Assembly: GCF_037023145.1 (NCBI RefSeq)
Contig: NZ_CP146092.1
Location: 1,550,001 to 1,614,000, forward strand
Direction of reading: 5' to 3'
DNA length: 64,000 nucleotides
Source of the DNA: Ralstonia sp. RRA
GTDB lineage: Bacteria > Pseudomonadota > Gammaproteobacteria > Burkholderiales > Burkholderiaceae
Each line of letters opens with the position of its first letter. The stretch's first letter is position 1. The position numbers were made by a program, and so were the translations under genes. The notes below the pieces were generated by a model. That model had not been told where the DNA came from and ran no database searches. It worked only from the letters and a program-made list of their open reading frames with translations. Of the stretch, positions 31,313 through 40,513 are shown piece after piece.

Positions 31313-31765
31313 TCACACCGGCTGTGGCGGCGGCGCGCCCCGATACAGTGCAAAGTCGAGCCGTTTGTCTTGCGCGGTGACGCGAATCGATTCCACGTCA
31401 TCAAAGAACAGTGCTGTCGGCACCGTGCGGTTGATGCTGAAGCCGATCTCCGCTGTCAGTTCGGTGAACTGGGACTCAAGCTCAGCACTGAGCCACTCGC
31501 CAATGCGTCGGCGCACCTCTTCCCGCCCCGGGTGGCCCAGCGCGCAGTAGACACGGGACTCGGCGGCAGGAAAATGGATCGCCAGCGCGCACAACATCGA
31601 ATTGCCATGTGACCCCATCCAGGGCCATTTGGCTTGAACGTTGTAGCTGCCGCAATCCGAGCGCGTCGCACGAATCAACGCGCTCCAAGGCAAGGTTGCT
31701 GCCACCGTTGCTTCAAGCTCCCAAAGCGTGGCCGCAACGACTTCATCGGGCTGTTCTTCCAGCAT
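31313..31765 (-). CDS. Conserved hypothetical protein
   Basis: 150 residues with no recognised family. There is no signal peptide or membrane segment. It is moderately acidic, with mixed alpha/beta character (GNSMLCALAIHFPAAESRVYCALGHPGREEVRRRIGEWLSAELE). The ATG at 31765 follows AAGGGGGAAACC. A 6-bp GGGGCG/CGCCCC hairpin lies about 15-33 bp upstream of the start. It stands between phaC and mgtA on the same strand, in a low-oxygen island. Confidence 0.7.
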   Translation of the reverse strand: MLEEQPDEVVAATLWELEATVAATLPWSALIRATRSDCGSYNVQAKWPWMGSHGNSMLCALAIHFPAAESRVYCALGHPGREEVRRRIGEWLSAELESQFTELTAEIGFSINRTVPTALFFDDVESIRVTAQDKRLDFALYRGAPPPQPV

Positions 31766-31890
31766 GGTTTCCCCCTTGCCGGGGCGTATTCCCGCCCCTT
31801 CTTCTCTTGACCCATGCTACGACGCCAGAGCCACGGCGCGGCTGACGATACTCGCGCGCTCAATACAGGGCGTCTACGCCGCCGACCGAC

Positions 31891-34518
31891 TTAGTCGAGC
31901 CCGTAGCGGCGCACGTACCAGGTCTTCATCAGATGGGTGAGCACGGCATAGACGACAACAATCGCCGCCAGGCAGGGCCAGTAGCCCACCGGCAACGGCA
32001 CGAAGCCAAACAACGTGCCTAACGGCGTCAGTGGCATGGCAACCCCGACACAGGCAATGGCGACACTGGTTGCGATCAAGGCCGTACTTGCCCGGCTTTC
32101 CACGAAGGGCACCTTGGCGGTCCGGATGATGTGGATGATGAGCGTCTGGGTCAGCAGTGACTCGACAAACCACCCGGACTGGAAGAGTGGCGGATTGCCC
32201 CACGCATGGAACACCCACAGCATCAGGGCGTACGTCGCAAAGTCGAATACCGAACTGACGGGCCCGATGTACAGCATGAACTTCAGGATGTGGCCGATCT
32301 CCCACCGGCGCGGCCGGACAAGGTAGTCCTCATCCACGTTGTCCGTCGGGATGGCGGTTTGCGAGAAGTCGTAGAGCAGGTTGTTGAGCAGCACCTGGAC
32401 CGGTGCCATCGGCAGAAACGGCAGAAACAGGCTGGCGCCCAGCACACTGAACACGTTGCCGAAGTTCGAGCTGGCACCCATCTTGATGTATTTGACGATG
32501 TTGCCGAAGACCTTGCGCCCCTCCGTCACGCCCTCGCCCAGCACGGCCAGACTTTTCTCAAGCAGGATGATGTCGGCGGATTCCTTGGCGATGTCGACGG
32601 CGCTGTCCACCGAGATGCCGACGTCGGCCGCCTTGAGCGCCGGCCCGTCGTTGATGCCGTCCCCCATGAAGCCGACAACGTGCCCCTTGCGATGCAGTGC
32701 CTCGACAATCGCCGCCTTCTGCGCGGGCGACACCTTGGCGAACACCGAGGCACGCTCCGCCGTCTCGGCCATCTGATCCGGCGACATGGTGGACAGCTCC
32801 GTGCCAAGTACAACCGGATCAACGTCCAGACCGACCTCCCGGCAGATCTTGCGCGCAACGATGGCGTTGTCACCGGTCAGGATCTTGACGGCCACGCCGC
32901 TGGTCTTGAGTTCGGAGAGGGCTTCGGCGGCGGTGTCCCGCGGCGGGTCAAGAAAGGCGATGAAGCCGAGCAATATCAGGTCCGACTCATCCGCCACGGC
33001 GTATTGGGACTGTTGCTGCGGTAGCTCCTTGTACGCCACCGCCACCGCACGGAAGCCATCGCTATTCAGGTCCTCCGCCATGCGCTTGGCGTGTTCCAGA
33101 TGTCCAGACTCCAAAGGCCCGAGCTCGTCGCCACTGGCGTAGCTGGAGCTAACGCCCAACACCTCTTCCACCGCGCCCTTGCAGATCAGGACGTGGCTGC
33201 CATCGCTCCGCTCCAGGACGACCGACATGCGTCGCCGCTCGAAGTCGAACGGCAGTTCGTCAATCTTGCGAAAGCGCGCATGAACATCCAGCCGCTGCTC
33301 TAGTTCAACGTGCTTGAGCACCGAGATATCCAGCAGGTTCTTCAAACCAGACTGGTAGAAGCTGTTCAGGAATGCGTACTCCAAGACCTGATCGGACTCC
33401 TCACCACGCAAGTCCAGGTGGTGCTTGAGAATGATGCGGTCTTGGGTAAGCGTGCCCGTCTTATCGGTACACAAGACATCCATGGCGCCGAAGTTCTGGA
33501 TCGCGTTGAGCCGCTTGACGATGACCTTCTTGCGCGACATGGCGATCGCGCCCTTGGCAAGGTTCACCGTCACGATCATTGGCAGCATCTCCGGCGTCAG
33601 ACCGACCGCAACCGCCACGGCAAACAGGAGCGCCTCAAACCAGTTGCCCTTGGTCAACCCGTTGATCAGGAAGACAGTGGGTGCCATCACCAGGATCAAC
33701 GTCAGCATGAGCCAGGTAAAACGCGTGATGCCGCGATCGAAGCTGGTCTGCACGCGCTGTGCGGCAATCAGGTCTGCCACGTGTCCGAAGGCGGTCTGCT
33801 GGCCGGTCGCCAGCACGACGCCTGTGCCGAATCCGCTGACGATCGCGCTGCCCATGAAGCACAGGTTGGGCAGGTCGAAGTCTGCGTCGACCATCCCGCC
33901 ATACTGCTCGGCGTGCCGTTCTTGCGGCATGGCTTCGCCGGTCAGGGCGGACTGATTGACGAACAAATCCTTTGCGCTGAGCAACCGCAGGTCCGCCGGC
34001 ACCATGTCGCCAGCGGCGAGTTGCACGATGTCACCCGGCACCAACTGTTCGATGGGAATCTCTTCGTTGCGCGGGGTGCCATCGTCGCCCGTGCGGTGCG
34101 CAGCCGCGGTGGTGTGAACCATGCGCCGCAACGCCTCTGCGGCCCGGTTAGAGCGATGCTCCTGCAGAAACCCCAGCGTCACGCTCAGCACCACCATCAC
34201 CGCAATCAGGACAGCCGCCCGAATGTCGCCAAGTGCGGCCGAGATGCCCGCCAGGGAGATCAACAGTACGTTGAGCGGATTGAGTGAGCGATTTGCCAGC
34301 TCGGCAAGTACGGATGCATGGTGCCCGTTGGCCACGCGGTTCAAGCCGTACGCGCGAAGGCGCGCGGCGGCCTCCTGCTGCGTCAAGCCTTGCGGTTGTG
34401 TCTCCAGGCTGTCGAGCACATCCTGCGGCGCCATCGCCGCCCATGCCGATGGGCTTGTGCGGGTCGAACGCGGCTGCATCACCCTTGGGATCGCCCTCCA
34501 GGATGGCCGCCCGCGCAT
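31891..34518 (-). CDS. mgtA: Magnesium-translocating P-type ATPase (MgtA type, P3B)
   Basis: 875 residues. Key motifs: SALTGEAMPQE (actuator), LTPEMLPMIV (membrane helix 4), CTDKTGTLT with the phosphorylated Asp, KGAVEEVL, and VGFMGDGINDGPALK. Ten membrane helices are expected. It probably imports Mg2+ into the cytoplasm. The ATG at 34518 is 3 bp after the deoA stop with AAGGG upstream, so coupled translation is likely; a start at 34479 would drop 13 unconserved residues. No leader of the mgtA riboswitch type fits in this gap, so control is probably through the upstream operon promoter. A cation P-type ATPase (CtpF) is likewise in the mycobacterial DosR regulon. Confidence 0.93.
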   Translation of the reverse strand: MRGRPSWRAIPRVMQPRSTRTSPSAWAAMAPQDVLDSLETQPQGLTQQEAAARLRAYGLNRVANGHHASVLAELANRSLNPLNVLLISLAGISAALGDIRAAVLIAVMVVLSVTLGFLQEHRSNRAAEALRRMVHTTAAAHRTGDDGTPRNEEIPIEQLVPGDIVQLAAGDMVPADLRLLSAKDLFVNQSALTGEAMPQERHAEQYGGMVDADFDLPNLCFMGSAIVSGFGTGVVLATGQQTAFGHVADLIAAQRVQTSFDRGITRFTWLMLTLILVMAPTVFLINGLTKGNWFEALLFAVAVAVGLTPEMLPMIVTVNLAKGAIAMSRKKVIVKRLNAIQNFGAMDVLCTDKTGTLTQDRIILKHHLDLRGEESDQVLEYAFLNSFYQSGLKNLLDISVLKHVELEQRLDVHARFRKIDELPFDFERRRMSVVLERSDGSHVLICKGAVEEVLGVSSSYASGDELGPLESGHLEHAKRMAEDLNSDGFRAVAVAYKELPQQQSQYAVADESDLILLGFIAFLDPPRDTAAEALSELKTSGVAVKILTGDNAIVARKICREVGLDVDPVVLGTELSTMSPDQMAETAERASVFAKVSPAQKAAIVEALHRKGHVVGFMGDGINDGPALKAADVGISVDSAVDIAKESADIILLEKSLAVLGEGVTEGRKVFGNIVKYIKMGASSNFGNVFSVLGASLFLPFLPMAPVQVLLNNLLYDFSQTAIPTDNVDEDYLVRPRRWEIGHILKFMLYIGPVSSVFDFATYALMLWVFHAWGNPPLFQSGWFVESLLTQTLIIHIIRTAKVPFVESRASTALIATSVAIACVGVAMPLTPLGTLFGFVPLPVGYWPCLAAIVVVYAVLTHLMKTWYVRRYGLD

Positions 34519-34521
34519 CGT

Positions 34522-36096
34522 TCAGTGCCCTTGCTGACAAGCAGGTACCACAGGCGAGCACACGCCAGCATGCTCGATTGGGGCCAGAGATACCGCCGAG
34601 TGCATCCGCGCATAGGCTGAGGAATACTCCAGTTCGCCCGAAGCCTGGGCGTGAATGGTAAAGAGCGGCTGCCCCGCCTGAACCTGATCATGCAACCTCG
34701 CGTGCATTTCCACGCCGGCCACTTGGCGCACCGGTGCCCCGGCAAGCTTGGCAATACGGGCGAGATGCCGGTTGTCGATCTCGGTCACGATGCCATCCTG
34801 CTCAGCAACAACATCGCGACGGAAGATCGCTTCGCCCGGTACGCGCAGCCCGCCTTGCGCTTCGCAGATCTCCTCGAACTTGCGCCACGCAGCGCCACTG
34901 TCAAGCAAGTTCGTCGCCAGTTGAAGCCCCGCACCCTGCTCTGCCGCCTCACAGAACTCCAGCAGCACCGCGGCCAGCAGCAACGACCGTTCCCGCAAAT
35001 CAAACGGTGCCGTTGGCGAGCGCTGCAGCACGGCCAGAACATCTCGCGCTTCAAGCGCCGGGCCAATGCCACGGCCTACGGGTTGAGCGCCATCGGTACG
35101 CACGATCATGACGTGCACACCAAACGCTCGCGCTACGCGTTCGAGCAGCATGCGCAAACGCTCCAGATCCTGCAGACGGCGCACTTTGGCCGTCGGTCCC
35201 ACTGGTACGTCGATCAGCACGTGGGTCGACCCGGCCGCGATCTTCTTCGACAGGATAGAGGCCACCAGTTGGGCATCGCTGTCGACATCCAGCGCCCGCT
35301 CCACGCGGATCAGCACATCGTCTGCGGGGCTCAGGCTCAGCGCCCCGCCCCACGCCAGTGAAGCCCCCACCCGATCAACCACGCGCCGCAGCTCCGTGGC
35401 GCTCAACGCTACGCGGGTGAGGGTTTCCATCGTATCGGCGGTGCCGGCAGGCGAGGTGATCGCGCGTGAAGACGTCTTGGGCAGCAGCAGACCTGCCGCC
35501 GCTGCAATGGCCACCACGATGGGGCTCGTGCGGTTGCCGGGCAGGCCGCCCACGCAATGCTTGTCCGCCACGATGGCGCGGTCCCATTTGAGGCGCTCAC
35601 CCGTGTCAACCATGGCCTGCGTCAGGTCGATGGTCTCTTTGATGCTCATACGCTCGCCGCCGCAAGCGCTCAGGAATGCTGCGATGTGGACATCGGCATA
35701 GCGCTCCTTGGCGATGTCACTCACGACGCTGGCCAGTTGATGCGTATCCAGATGCGCCCCATAGATCTTGGCGCGCACCGCCCGCAACGACTCCAGCGCG
35801 GGGGCGTGGCTGACCGTCACCACATCACCAGGCCTTGCCATCAGCGACTCGACGGCACTGACGGACAGGCTGACCTCGCACATCTCCAGCAGTCCTGAAC
35901 CGACCATATTGAGCGTGGCAATCAAGGACCGCTGGCCAATCCGTACCTCCACCCGCGCCTGCGCGGTGAACCCTTCTGACCGGCAGATCGCACAGTCCGG
36001 ATGCATGTAGATGACATGCTCCTGCCAGGTATCGATACCCAGGGGCTTGAAGGTCAGCCGGTCCGGCAGCACCGCTACCTCAGGCGGAACAAGCAT
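34522..36096 (-). CDS. Thymidine phosphorylase family protein, AMP-phosphorylase-like
   Basis: 524 residues, longer than DeoA of E. coli (440) because of an N-terminal domain of about 95 residues, as in archaeal AMP phosphorylase. The active-site segments read [17 protein letters not shown] and [20 protein letters not shown], again the AMP-phosphorylase version, not the KHSTGGVGD form of thymidine phosphorylase. It may therefore split AMP (or another NMP) with phosphate into base and ribose-1,5-bisphosphate. The ATG at 36096 follows GGGAGCCATCGCC. It lies in one operon with a PRPP-synthase-like gene. The substrate is inference. Confidence 0.85.
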   Translation of the reverse strand: MLVPPEVAVLPDRLTFKPLGIDTWQEHVIYMHPDCAICRSEGFTAQARVEVRIGQRSLIATLNMVGSGLLEMCEVSLSVSAVESLMARPGDVVTVSHAPALESLRAVRAKIYGAHLDTHQLASVVSDIAKERYADVHIAAFLSACGGERMSIKETIDLTQAMVDTGERLKWDRAIVADKHCVGGLPGNRTSPIVVAIAAAAGLLLPKTSSRAITSPAGTADTMETLTRVALSATELRRVVDRVGASLAWGGALSLSPADDVLIRVERALDVDSDAQLVASILSKKIAAGSTHVLIDVPVGPTAKVRRLQDLERLRMLLERVARAFGVHVMIVRTDGAQPVGRGIGPALEARDVLAVLQRSPTAPFDLRERSLLLAAVLLEFCEAAEQGAGLQLATNLLDSGAAWRKFEEICEAQGGLRVPGEAIFRRDVVAEQDGIVTEIDNRHLARIAKLAGAPVRQVAGVEMHARLHDQVQAGQPLFTIHAQASGELEYSSAYARMHSAVSLAPIEHAGVCSPVVPACQQGH

Positions 36097-36121
36097 GGCG
36101 ATGGCTCCCAATCGGCTTAAA

Positions 36122-36216
36122 GCCGCTAACAAAACCCAGCGTAGCGGTCCTGGCTAGGCGCGCCGACGCAGACAGTACTGAAGGCGCAACGACGCCAGGA
36201 GGGTTTTGTTAGCGGC
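36122..36216. repeat. 95-bp intergenic palindromic element
   Basis: GCCGCTAACAAAACCC (36122-36137) and GGGTTTTGTTAGCGGC (36201-36216) are perfect 16-bp inverted arms. Inside them TCCTGGC/GCCAGGA adds a second stem, and the core is GC-rich. It fills the gap between DUF1488 and the AMP-phosphorylase-like gene, touching the DUF1488 stop. It may be a dispersed palindromic repeat or an RNA-processing hairpin within the operon. Confidence 0.65.
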
Positions 36217-36218
36217 GC

Positions 36219-36497
36219 TTAGAGGCGAAAGCGGAAGTGGCCGCTGTGCAGGGTGATCTGTTTGGACCCGGTCATCTCAAACATGGCCCGTGCAACGGCC
36301 TCGATATCGTTGCGGTGGCCGGAGAAAGCCTGCACGAGATCTTCCGAGCGGCACGACCGCGCGCCAAAGTGGTCTTCGAGTGCTTCTGCGGTAATGGCAT
36401 AGGTGGCGTTATTGCCATCCACCGAGGCGCCGCACAGCAACGTTGGGCCCGCCGCGCAGTAGATTGGCTCGCAAGCCTGGAATTCGATCTGTTTCAT
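36219..36497 (-). CDS. DUF1488 family small protein
   Basis: 92 residues. The pattern MKQIEF...CGASVDGNNATYAITAEALEDHFGA...HRNDIEAVARAMFE matches DUF1488, a small cytoplasmic family without known function. The ATG at 36497 follows GAGACGCACC. It lies 54 bp downstream of the PRPP-synthase-like gene, in the hsp20-to-mgtA transcription unit. Confidence 0.8.
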   Translation of the reverse strand: MKQIEFQACEPIYCAAGPTLLCGASVDGNNATYAITAEALEDHFGARSCRSEDLVQAFSGHRNDIEAVARAMFEMTGSKQITLHSGHFRFRL

Positions 36498-36551
36498 GGT
36501 GCGTCTCACACAGGGTTGGGGTCTTGCCTTCGTCAGCGTAGGACCCTGCCA

Positions 36552-37514
36552 CTACCGTACAAGGCACCGCGTAGCGGTGGGCAGAGGTAGATCAAACATG
36601 TTTGAAATCGCCACGACAATGGGCTCCGTCAGCTCGATGCGGTTGGTGGGGTGGGCGATGGTGTCGCAGGTGACCACGTCGGCTGCCACGGCACTCAGCT
36701 CGCTGTAGGCATCGGCAGAAAACACGGCGTGAACGGCTACGCATACGGGGTGCGGCAGCCCTGCCCTGCGTAACTGGTTGGCCGCTGCAATCATGGTGCG
36801 GCCGGTGGAGATGATGTCGTCGACCAATACAGGCGTGCGCTCCGCCCGCAAATCGGATCGGACTGCCGACACCTCCACGCTCCAGGCGCTGTGGCGCGTC
36901 TTGCTCAGAACCGTCCAGGGTGCTCCACAGAGGTTGGCCACGTGTTCGACCCATTGGCGGCTTTCCTCATCCGGCCCGACCAGCAGTGGGTCGGTGATGT
37001 GGGCCTGCACCCACGCGGCCACGGCCGGTGCCGCCTGCACTGCGGCAGCCGGCACGCCATAGATGTCCGACAGGTTCGGAATGCGATGCAGGTGAGGGTC
37101 GACTGCGACCAACCAGTCGAAATAGCGCGTCAGCAACTCGGCAAAATGCCGTGCCGCGCAGATCTCCCCCGGCTGGAAGATGGCGTCTTGCCGCATGTAG
37201 GCCAAATACGTTGCGACCAGTCCAACACGGGCTGCCCCACCCTGGCGGGCGGCAATGGCAAGCCACAGCAATGCCATGACCTTGTCGTCCGGCCTATCCA
37301 GCGTGCAGACGATGACCACGTCAGCATCGCTCACGGGCGTTTGCAGCCTCACGTGGAATTCACCATCGGGAAAACGTTTCAGTTCAGCGTGTCCGATCTC
37401 GGCTGCCAGCGGCACGGCCAGCCTGGCGGCCGCAGCCTGATTGCCTGGCAAAGCCAATACGACCCGCCTTTGCGGCTTGCCCGAGAACGTTCGAAGTGAC
37501 GTAAGGGGTTCCAT
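36552..37514 (-). CDS. prs: Ribose-phosphate pyrophosphokinase-like protein
   Basis: 320 residues. RFPDGEFHVRL, YMRQDAIFQPGE and VLVDDIISTGRTMIAAA (PRPP/ribose-phosphate loop) place it in the PRPP synthetase family. Several catalytic segments are altered, however: the canonical VSPDxGGVxRA reads VGPDEESRQW. It is probably a second paralogue beside the housekeeping Prs; its phosphate acceptor may differ, for example ribose-1,5-bisphosphate from the neighbouring AMP phosphorylase. The ATG at 37514 is 2 bp after the stop of the beta-CASP gene. Confidence 0.82.
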   Translation of the reverse strand: MEPLTSLRTFSGKPQRRVVLALPGNQAAAARLAVPLAAEIGHAELKRFPDGEFHVRLQTPVSDADVVIVCTLDRPDDKVMALLWLAIAARQGGAARVGLVATYLAYMRQDAIFQPGEICAARHFAELLTRYFDWLVAVDPHLHRIPNLSDIYGVPAAAVQAAPAVAAWVQAHITDPLLVGPDEESRQWVEHVANLCGAPWTVLSKTRHSAWSVEVSAVRSDLRAERTPVLVDDIISTGRTMIAAANQLRRAGLPHPVCVAVHAVFSADAYSELSAVAADVVTCDTIAHPTNRIELTEPIVVAISNMFDLPLPTATRCLVR

Positions 37515-37516
37515 GA

Positions 37517-38875
37517 TCAACTCAGCGCATAGGACTGCCGGTACTCCGGCATGCACACCGACCATTGCAGTTCGCGTTCGATCCGCTGGCGCAAGGCGTC
37601 ACTGGCGGCCGGCTCGCCATGGACGATGAACGTCTGCTGCGGCGCGCGCGAGAATCCACGCAGCCAGGTCATCAGCTCGTTGGCATCGGCGTGGGCAGAA
37701 AGATTGGCGATCTGCTCAACCGTCGCACGGATGGCAACATCGCGGCCATGCACGCGCAACTGCCGCTGCCCGGCCAGCAGCGCCGCCCCACGCGTGCCGG
37801 CAGCCTGGAACCCTGACATCAGAATGGCATTGCGCTTACCGCCGCCGAAGCTCTTCAGGTGATGCAAGACGCGGCCGCCCGTGGCCATGCCGCTGGCGGC
37901 GAGGATGATCTTCGGCGCGCGGTCGTTCGACAGATGCATCGACTGCTGCGGGCTTTGCACTGGAATCGCCAGCGCACAAGCCGCCTGGCAATCCACGGCA
38001 TCGATATGCAACTCGTCAACGTGGCGGGCAAACACCTCGGTGGCCCGCTCGGCCATCGGGCTGTCGAGATAAATCGGCACGTGCGGAATCCGATGCGCCT
38101 GGATCAACTTGTAGAGGCAGTACAGCAGCGCTTGCGTGCGACCGACCGCAAATGCGGGAATCAGCAGCGTACCGCCCTGCTCCAAGGTCCTGTGCACGAT
38201 CCGTTCGAGTGCGTCGAGCGGGTCGCCAGATGGATGCAGCCGATCCCCATAGGTGGATTCCACCAGCAAGGTATCGGCCTCTGCCACCGCCTCCGGCGGG
38301 CGCATCACCGGATCGGCCTGCCGCCCCAAGTCGCCCGAGAACACGATGCGCCGGCCTTCCGTCAGCACCGTCACGGTGGAGGCACCGATGATGTGTCCGG
38401 CACGATGAAACTCGGCCTCAACCCCATCGGCCACGGGAAAGCGTTCCCCATAGTTCACCGGATGCAGCCTGCGCAACGCTTTGGCAGCGTCGTGCTCGTC
38501 GTATAGCGGCAACGCAGGATGGTGACGCGAGAAGCCCTGCGCATTGGCGTACTGCGCATCTTCAACGGCAAGCCGTGCGCTATCGGGTAGCAGGATGTTG
38601 CACAGCTCGGCCGTACCCTTCGTGCAGTAGACGGGGCCGCGAAATCCGTTGCGGACCAGCAGTGGCAAGTAGCCGCTGTGGTCGATATGGGCATGCGTGA
38701 GGACGACAGCGTCGATGTGGTGCGGATTGACGGCGAGCGCGTCCCAGTTCCGCAGTCGCAAGGACTTGTAGCCCTGGAACAGCCCGCAATCGACCATGAC
38801 GCGATGCCCGCCTGTTTCCAGCACGTACTTCGAGCCGGTCACCGTGTCGGTGGCTCCGAGAAACTGCAATCGCAT
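37517..38875 (-). CDS. Beta-CASP metallo-beta-lactamase-fold hydrolase (RNase-like)
   Basis: 452 residues. The metallo motifs are complete (THAHIDHSG, RAGHIIGAS, SGDLGRQ), followed by a beta-CASP domain with IPAFAVGRTQALLY and ASGMATGGRVLHHL, and the RNA-metabolising metallo-beta-lactamase tail (NLSAHADANELMTWL, FIVHGEPAASDALR). This is the YsxC/CPSF-type ribonuclease family. It lies 15 bp after hsp20 and 2 bp before the prs-like gene. RNA turnover or processing in low-oxygen stress is inferred. Confidence 0.92.
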   Translation of the reverse strand: MRLQFLGATDTVTGSKYVLETGGHRVMVDCGLFQGYKSLRLRNWDALAVNPHHIDAVVLTHAHIDHSGYLPLLVRNGFRGPVYCTKGTAELCNILLPDSARLAVEDAQYANAQGFSRHHPALPLYDEHDAAKALRRLHPVNYGERFPVADGVEAEFHRAGHIIGASTVTVLTEGRRIVFSGDLGRQADPVMRPPEAVAEADTLLVESTYGDRLHPSGDPLDALERIVHRTLEQGGTLLIPAFAVGRTQALLYCLYKLIQAHRIPHVPIYLDSPMAERATEVFARHVDELHIDAVDCQAACALAIPVQSPQQSMHLSNDRAPKIILAASGMATGGRVLHHLKSFGGGKRNAILMSGFQAAGTRGAALLAGQRQLRVHGRDVAIRATVEQIANLSAHADANELMTWLRGFSRAPQQTFIVHGEPAASDALRQRIERELQWSVCMPEYRQSYALS

Positions 38876-38890
38876 GCGCCGCTCCCGCGC

Positions 38891-39313
38891 TTAGCGAATC
38901 GTGATGCGTTGCTGCGGCGAAGCTTCCTTCTTGGGCAGCGTCACGCGCAGCAGCCCGTTCTCGTAAGTGGCTTCCACCTTGCCTTCGTCGATGGCGGCAT
39001 CCAGCGTGAACATGCGCTGCATCGATCCGCTGTAACGCTCGCTGCGGATGACGCGCTCGCCCTCCTTCTTCTCGGACTGGCGCTCCACCTTGGCCGAGAG
39101 CATGACCGTGCCGCGGTCGACGGTCACGTCAATGTCTTCCTTCTTCGCACCCGGAATTTCCGCAACGACGTTGTACGCGGTGTCGGATTCCGTCACGTCG
39201 ACTTTGAACGGCAGTGCGCTGTCCACGCCACTGCGGAACGAACGCAGAAGCCCTTGAAAAATGTCGCCCACCGGTTCGATGGCGAATGGGTCGTAACGCC
39301 TGAGTTGGCTCAT
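38891..39313 (-). CDS. Small heat-shock protein Hsp20
   Basis: 140 residues: an alpha-crystallin domain (FKVDVTESDTAYNVVAEIPGAKKEDIDVTVDRGTVM...) with the ENGLLRVTLPK signature and C-terminal ITIR (IxI-like) tail. ATP-independent holdase. The ATG at 39313 follows AGGAGGCTGTC. First gene of the operon hsp20, beta-CASP, prs-like, DUF1488, AMP-phosphorylase-like, mgtA. Hsp20 (HspX) is the hallmark of the mycobacterial dormancy regulon. Confidence 0.95.
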   Translation of the reverse strand: MSQLRRYDPFAIEPVGDIFQGLLRSFRSGVDSALPFKVDVTESDTAYNVVAEIPGAKKEDIDVTVDRGTVMLSAKVERQSEKKEGERVIRSERYSGSMQRMFTLDAAIDEGKVEATYENGLLRVTLPKKEASPQQRITIR

Positions 39314-39633
39314 GACAGCCTCCTGATGGATGGCCCCACTGGGCTTGGGGGCCGGCTTATTTATCGTGGCACGACAGGTCGGACACGTTTTGCGGCAGAT
39401 CAACGTCGCGAGACATCGCCATCCCGAACGCGTGCGCCATCCGCCCCAGGAGGTTCGATAGGCCCCCTCCCCGAGCGTCTCGATGCCCTCGGCGGTTTCC
39501 ACAACGTGCGTCAGATTTCCCTGACATGGAAGCCCGCCGGCCCGACAGCATGTTCAGCCGAGCCTGCATGACACCCTTGCCCGCGCCGCCAATACTGGGG
39601 ACATACAAACACCCAACCCAACAGGAGCACGCC
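39314..39633. other. 320-bp divergent intergenic region hsp20 / LRAT gene
   Basis: It holds the FNR-like hsp20 promoter (39360-39403). A short inverted repeat GTCAG-N6-CTGAC lies at 39510-39525. An ill-defined promoter for the LRAT gene is possible around TTGCCC and CAATACT (about 39570-39595). A 56-codon minus-strand frame at 39357-39527 (ending NVSDLSCHDK) lacks a good ribosome site and is not called as a gene. Confidence 0.5.
39360..39403 (-). promoter_or_regulatory. FNR/ANR-like promoter of the hsp20-mgtA operon
   Basis: The box at 39390-39403 reads TTGATCTGCCGCAA on the minus strand (one perfect TTGAT half, one weak half). Minus-strand -10 candidates are CACGAT (21 bp from the box) or GATAAA (24 bp). 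The predicted start is near 39354, 41 nt before the hsp20 ATG. Confidence 0.6.
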
Positions 39634-40134
39634 ATGCGCCGGAATACCGCAGCCCTCGCCGCATGGCATGCACAGGAAAGTGTTGCCGAGCCGCATCTGG
39701 CCCTGCCCGTCGGCGCCCACCTCGTCACCGAGCGCAAGGGGTATGCGCATCACGGCATCTATGTGGGTGATGGTGAGGTGATTCACTACGCGGGCTTCTC
39801 GCGCCGCCAGCGCCGCGGGCCGGTGGAAAGAACCTCCATTGCCGGATTTGCCCACGGCTTTGCGGTGTCCATCCAAATCGACAACTGCCCAAGGTACGAC
39901 GGCGAAGAAGTCGCCCGCCGTGCCGGTTCACGCCTGGGTGAGAACGACTACCGGTTGCTGACCAACAACTGCGAGCACTTCTGCTCGTGGTGCCTGTTTG
40001 GCGAGCGCCGCAGCGCGCAGGTCGAAGCCTGCATGAAAAGCCCGCTGCTGGCCGTACGGACGCTTTTTTGGCTGATGCTGCTGGCGCTTGCAGTCGAGTG
40101 GCACGCAGCACTGCCGCAAGCGCAGATTGCTTGA
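39634..40134 (+). CDS. LRAT-domain (NlpC/P60-like) protein with C-terminal membrane segment
   Basis: 166 residues. The LRAT-type core is seen as GAHLVTERKGYAHHGIYVGDGEVIHYAG (His) and NNCEHFCSWCLFG (catalytic-type NCEHF), followed by a single membrane helix (LFWLMLLALAVEW). The family includes acyltransferases and phospholipases acting at membranes. The ATG at 39634 follows CAGGAGCACGCC. It is followed by a small hypothetical gene, ftsH and a CorA-like gene in the same direction. The reaction is unknown; membrane-lipid remodelling is plausible. Confidence 0.82.
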   Translation: MRRNTAALAAWHAQESVAEPHLALPVGAHLVTERKGYAHHGIYVGDGEVIHYAGFSRRQRRGPVERTSIAGFAHGFAVSIQIDNCPRYDGEEVARRAGSRLGENDYRLLTNNCEHFCSWCLFGERRSAQVEACMKSPLLAVRTLFWLMLLALAVEWHAALPQAQIA

Positions 40135-40183
40135 AGCACCAAACGGCGCGCATGCATGCAAACCGCAGGAGCAGGAGGACAAG

Positions 40184-40414
40184 ATGCCCAACGACCACAC
40201 GTCCCTTCGCGATTTGCTCGCCAAGTGGTTTGGCCCCAGCGACACGCCGCATCTGCGCATCACGCGCGTGCACTGCCCAGGCCTCGAACGCGGTTGCGTG
40301 CGGGCTGAGTTGGCCACGGCAACGCGGCCGCTGGCGATCATCTTCTTTCGCCACCAGACCGGCTGCTGGCGGCTGTTCCCACCGACCCCACCGTCGCGCG
40401 TGCGGGTCCGTTGA
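40184..40414 (+). CDS. Small hypothetical protein
   Basis: 76 residues, basic, not recognised. The ATG at 40184 follows AGGAGGACAAG, a strong site. N-terminal SLRDLLAKWFGPSDTP, then a beta-rich part (LRITRVHCPGLERGCVRAELA, PLAIIFFRHQTGCWRLFPP). No signal peptide. It lies between the LRAT gene and ftsH with gaps of 49 and 99 bp. Confidence 0.6.
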   Translation: MPNDHTSLRDLLAKWFGPSDTPHLRITRVHCPGLERGCVRAELATATRPLAIIFFRHQTGCWRLFPPTPPSRVRVR

Positions 40415-40513
40415 TCCGCATCAAACACGCTTTGATTGAAGGCGCGAAGCTCCAAGCAGGGTCAGTACGTAGGCCACGCAACGGCAGCGCGCTTGGGCGA
40501 GGCCGACAAACGG

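Noticed and set aside
32206..34287. Plus-strand frames of 270-325 codons opposite mgtA
   Set aside because: No ribosome sites and no domain features; mgtA on the minus strand is full length with all P-type ATPase motifs.
39357..39527. 56-codon minus-strand frame between hsp20 and the LRAT gene
   Set aside because: No ribosome site and no recognised family; it overlaps the hsp20 promoter.
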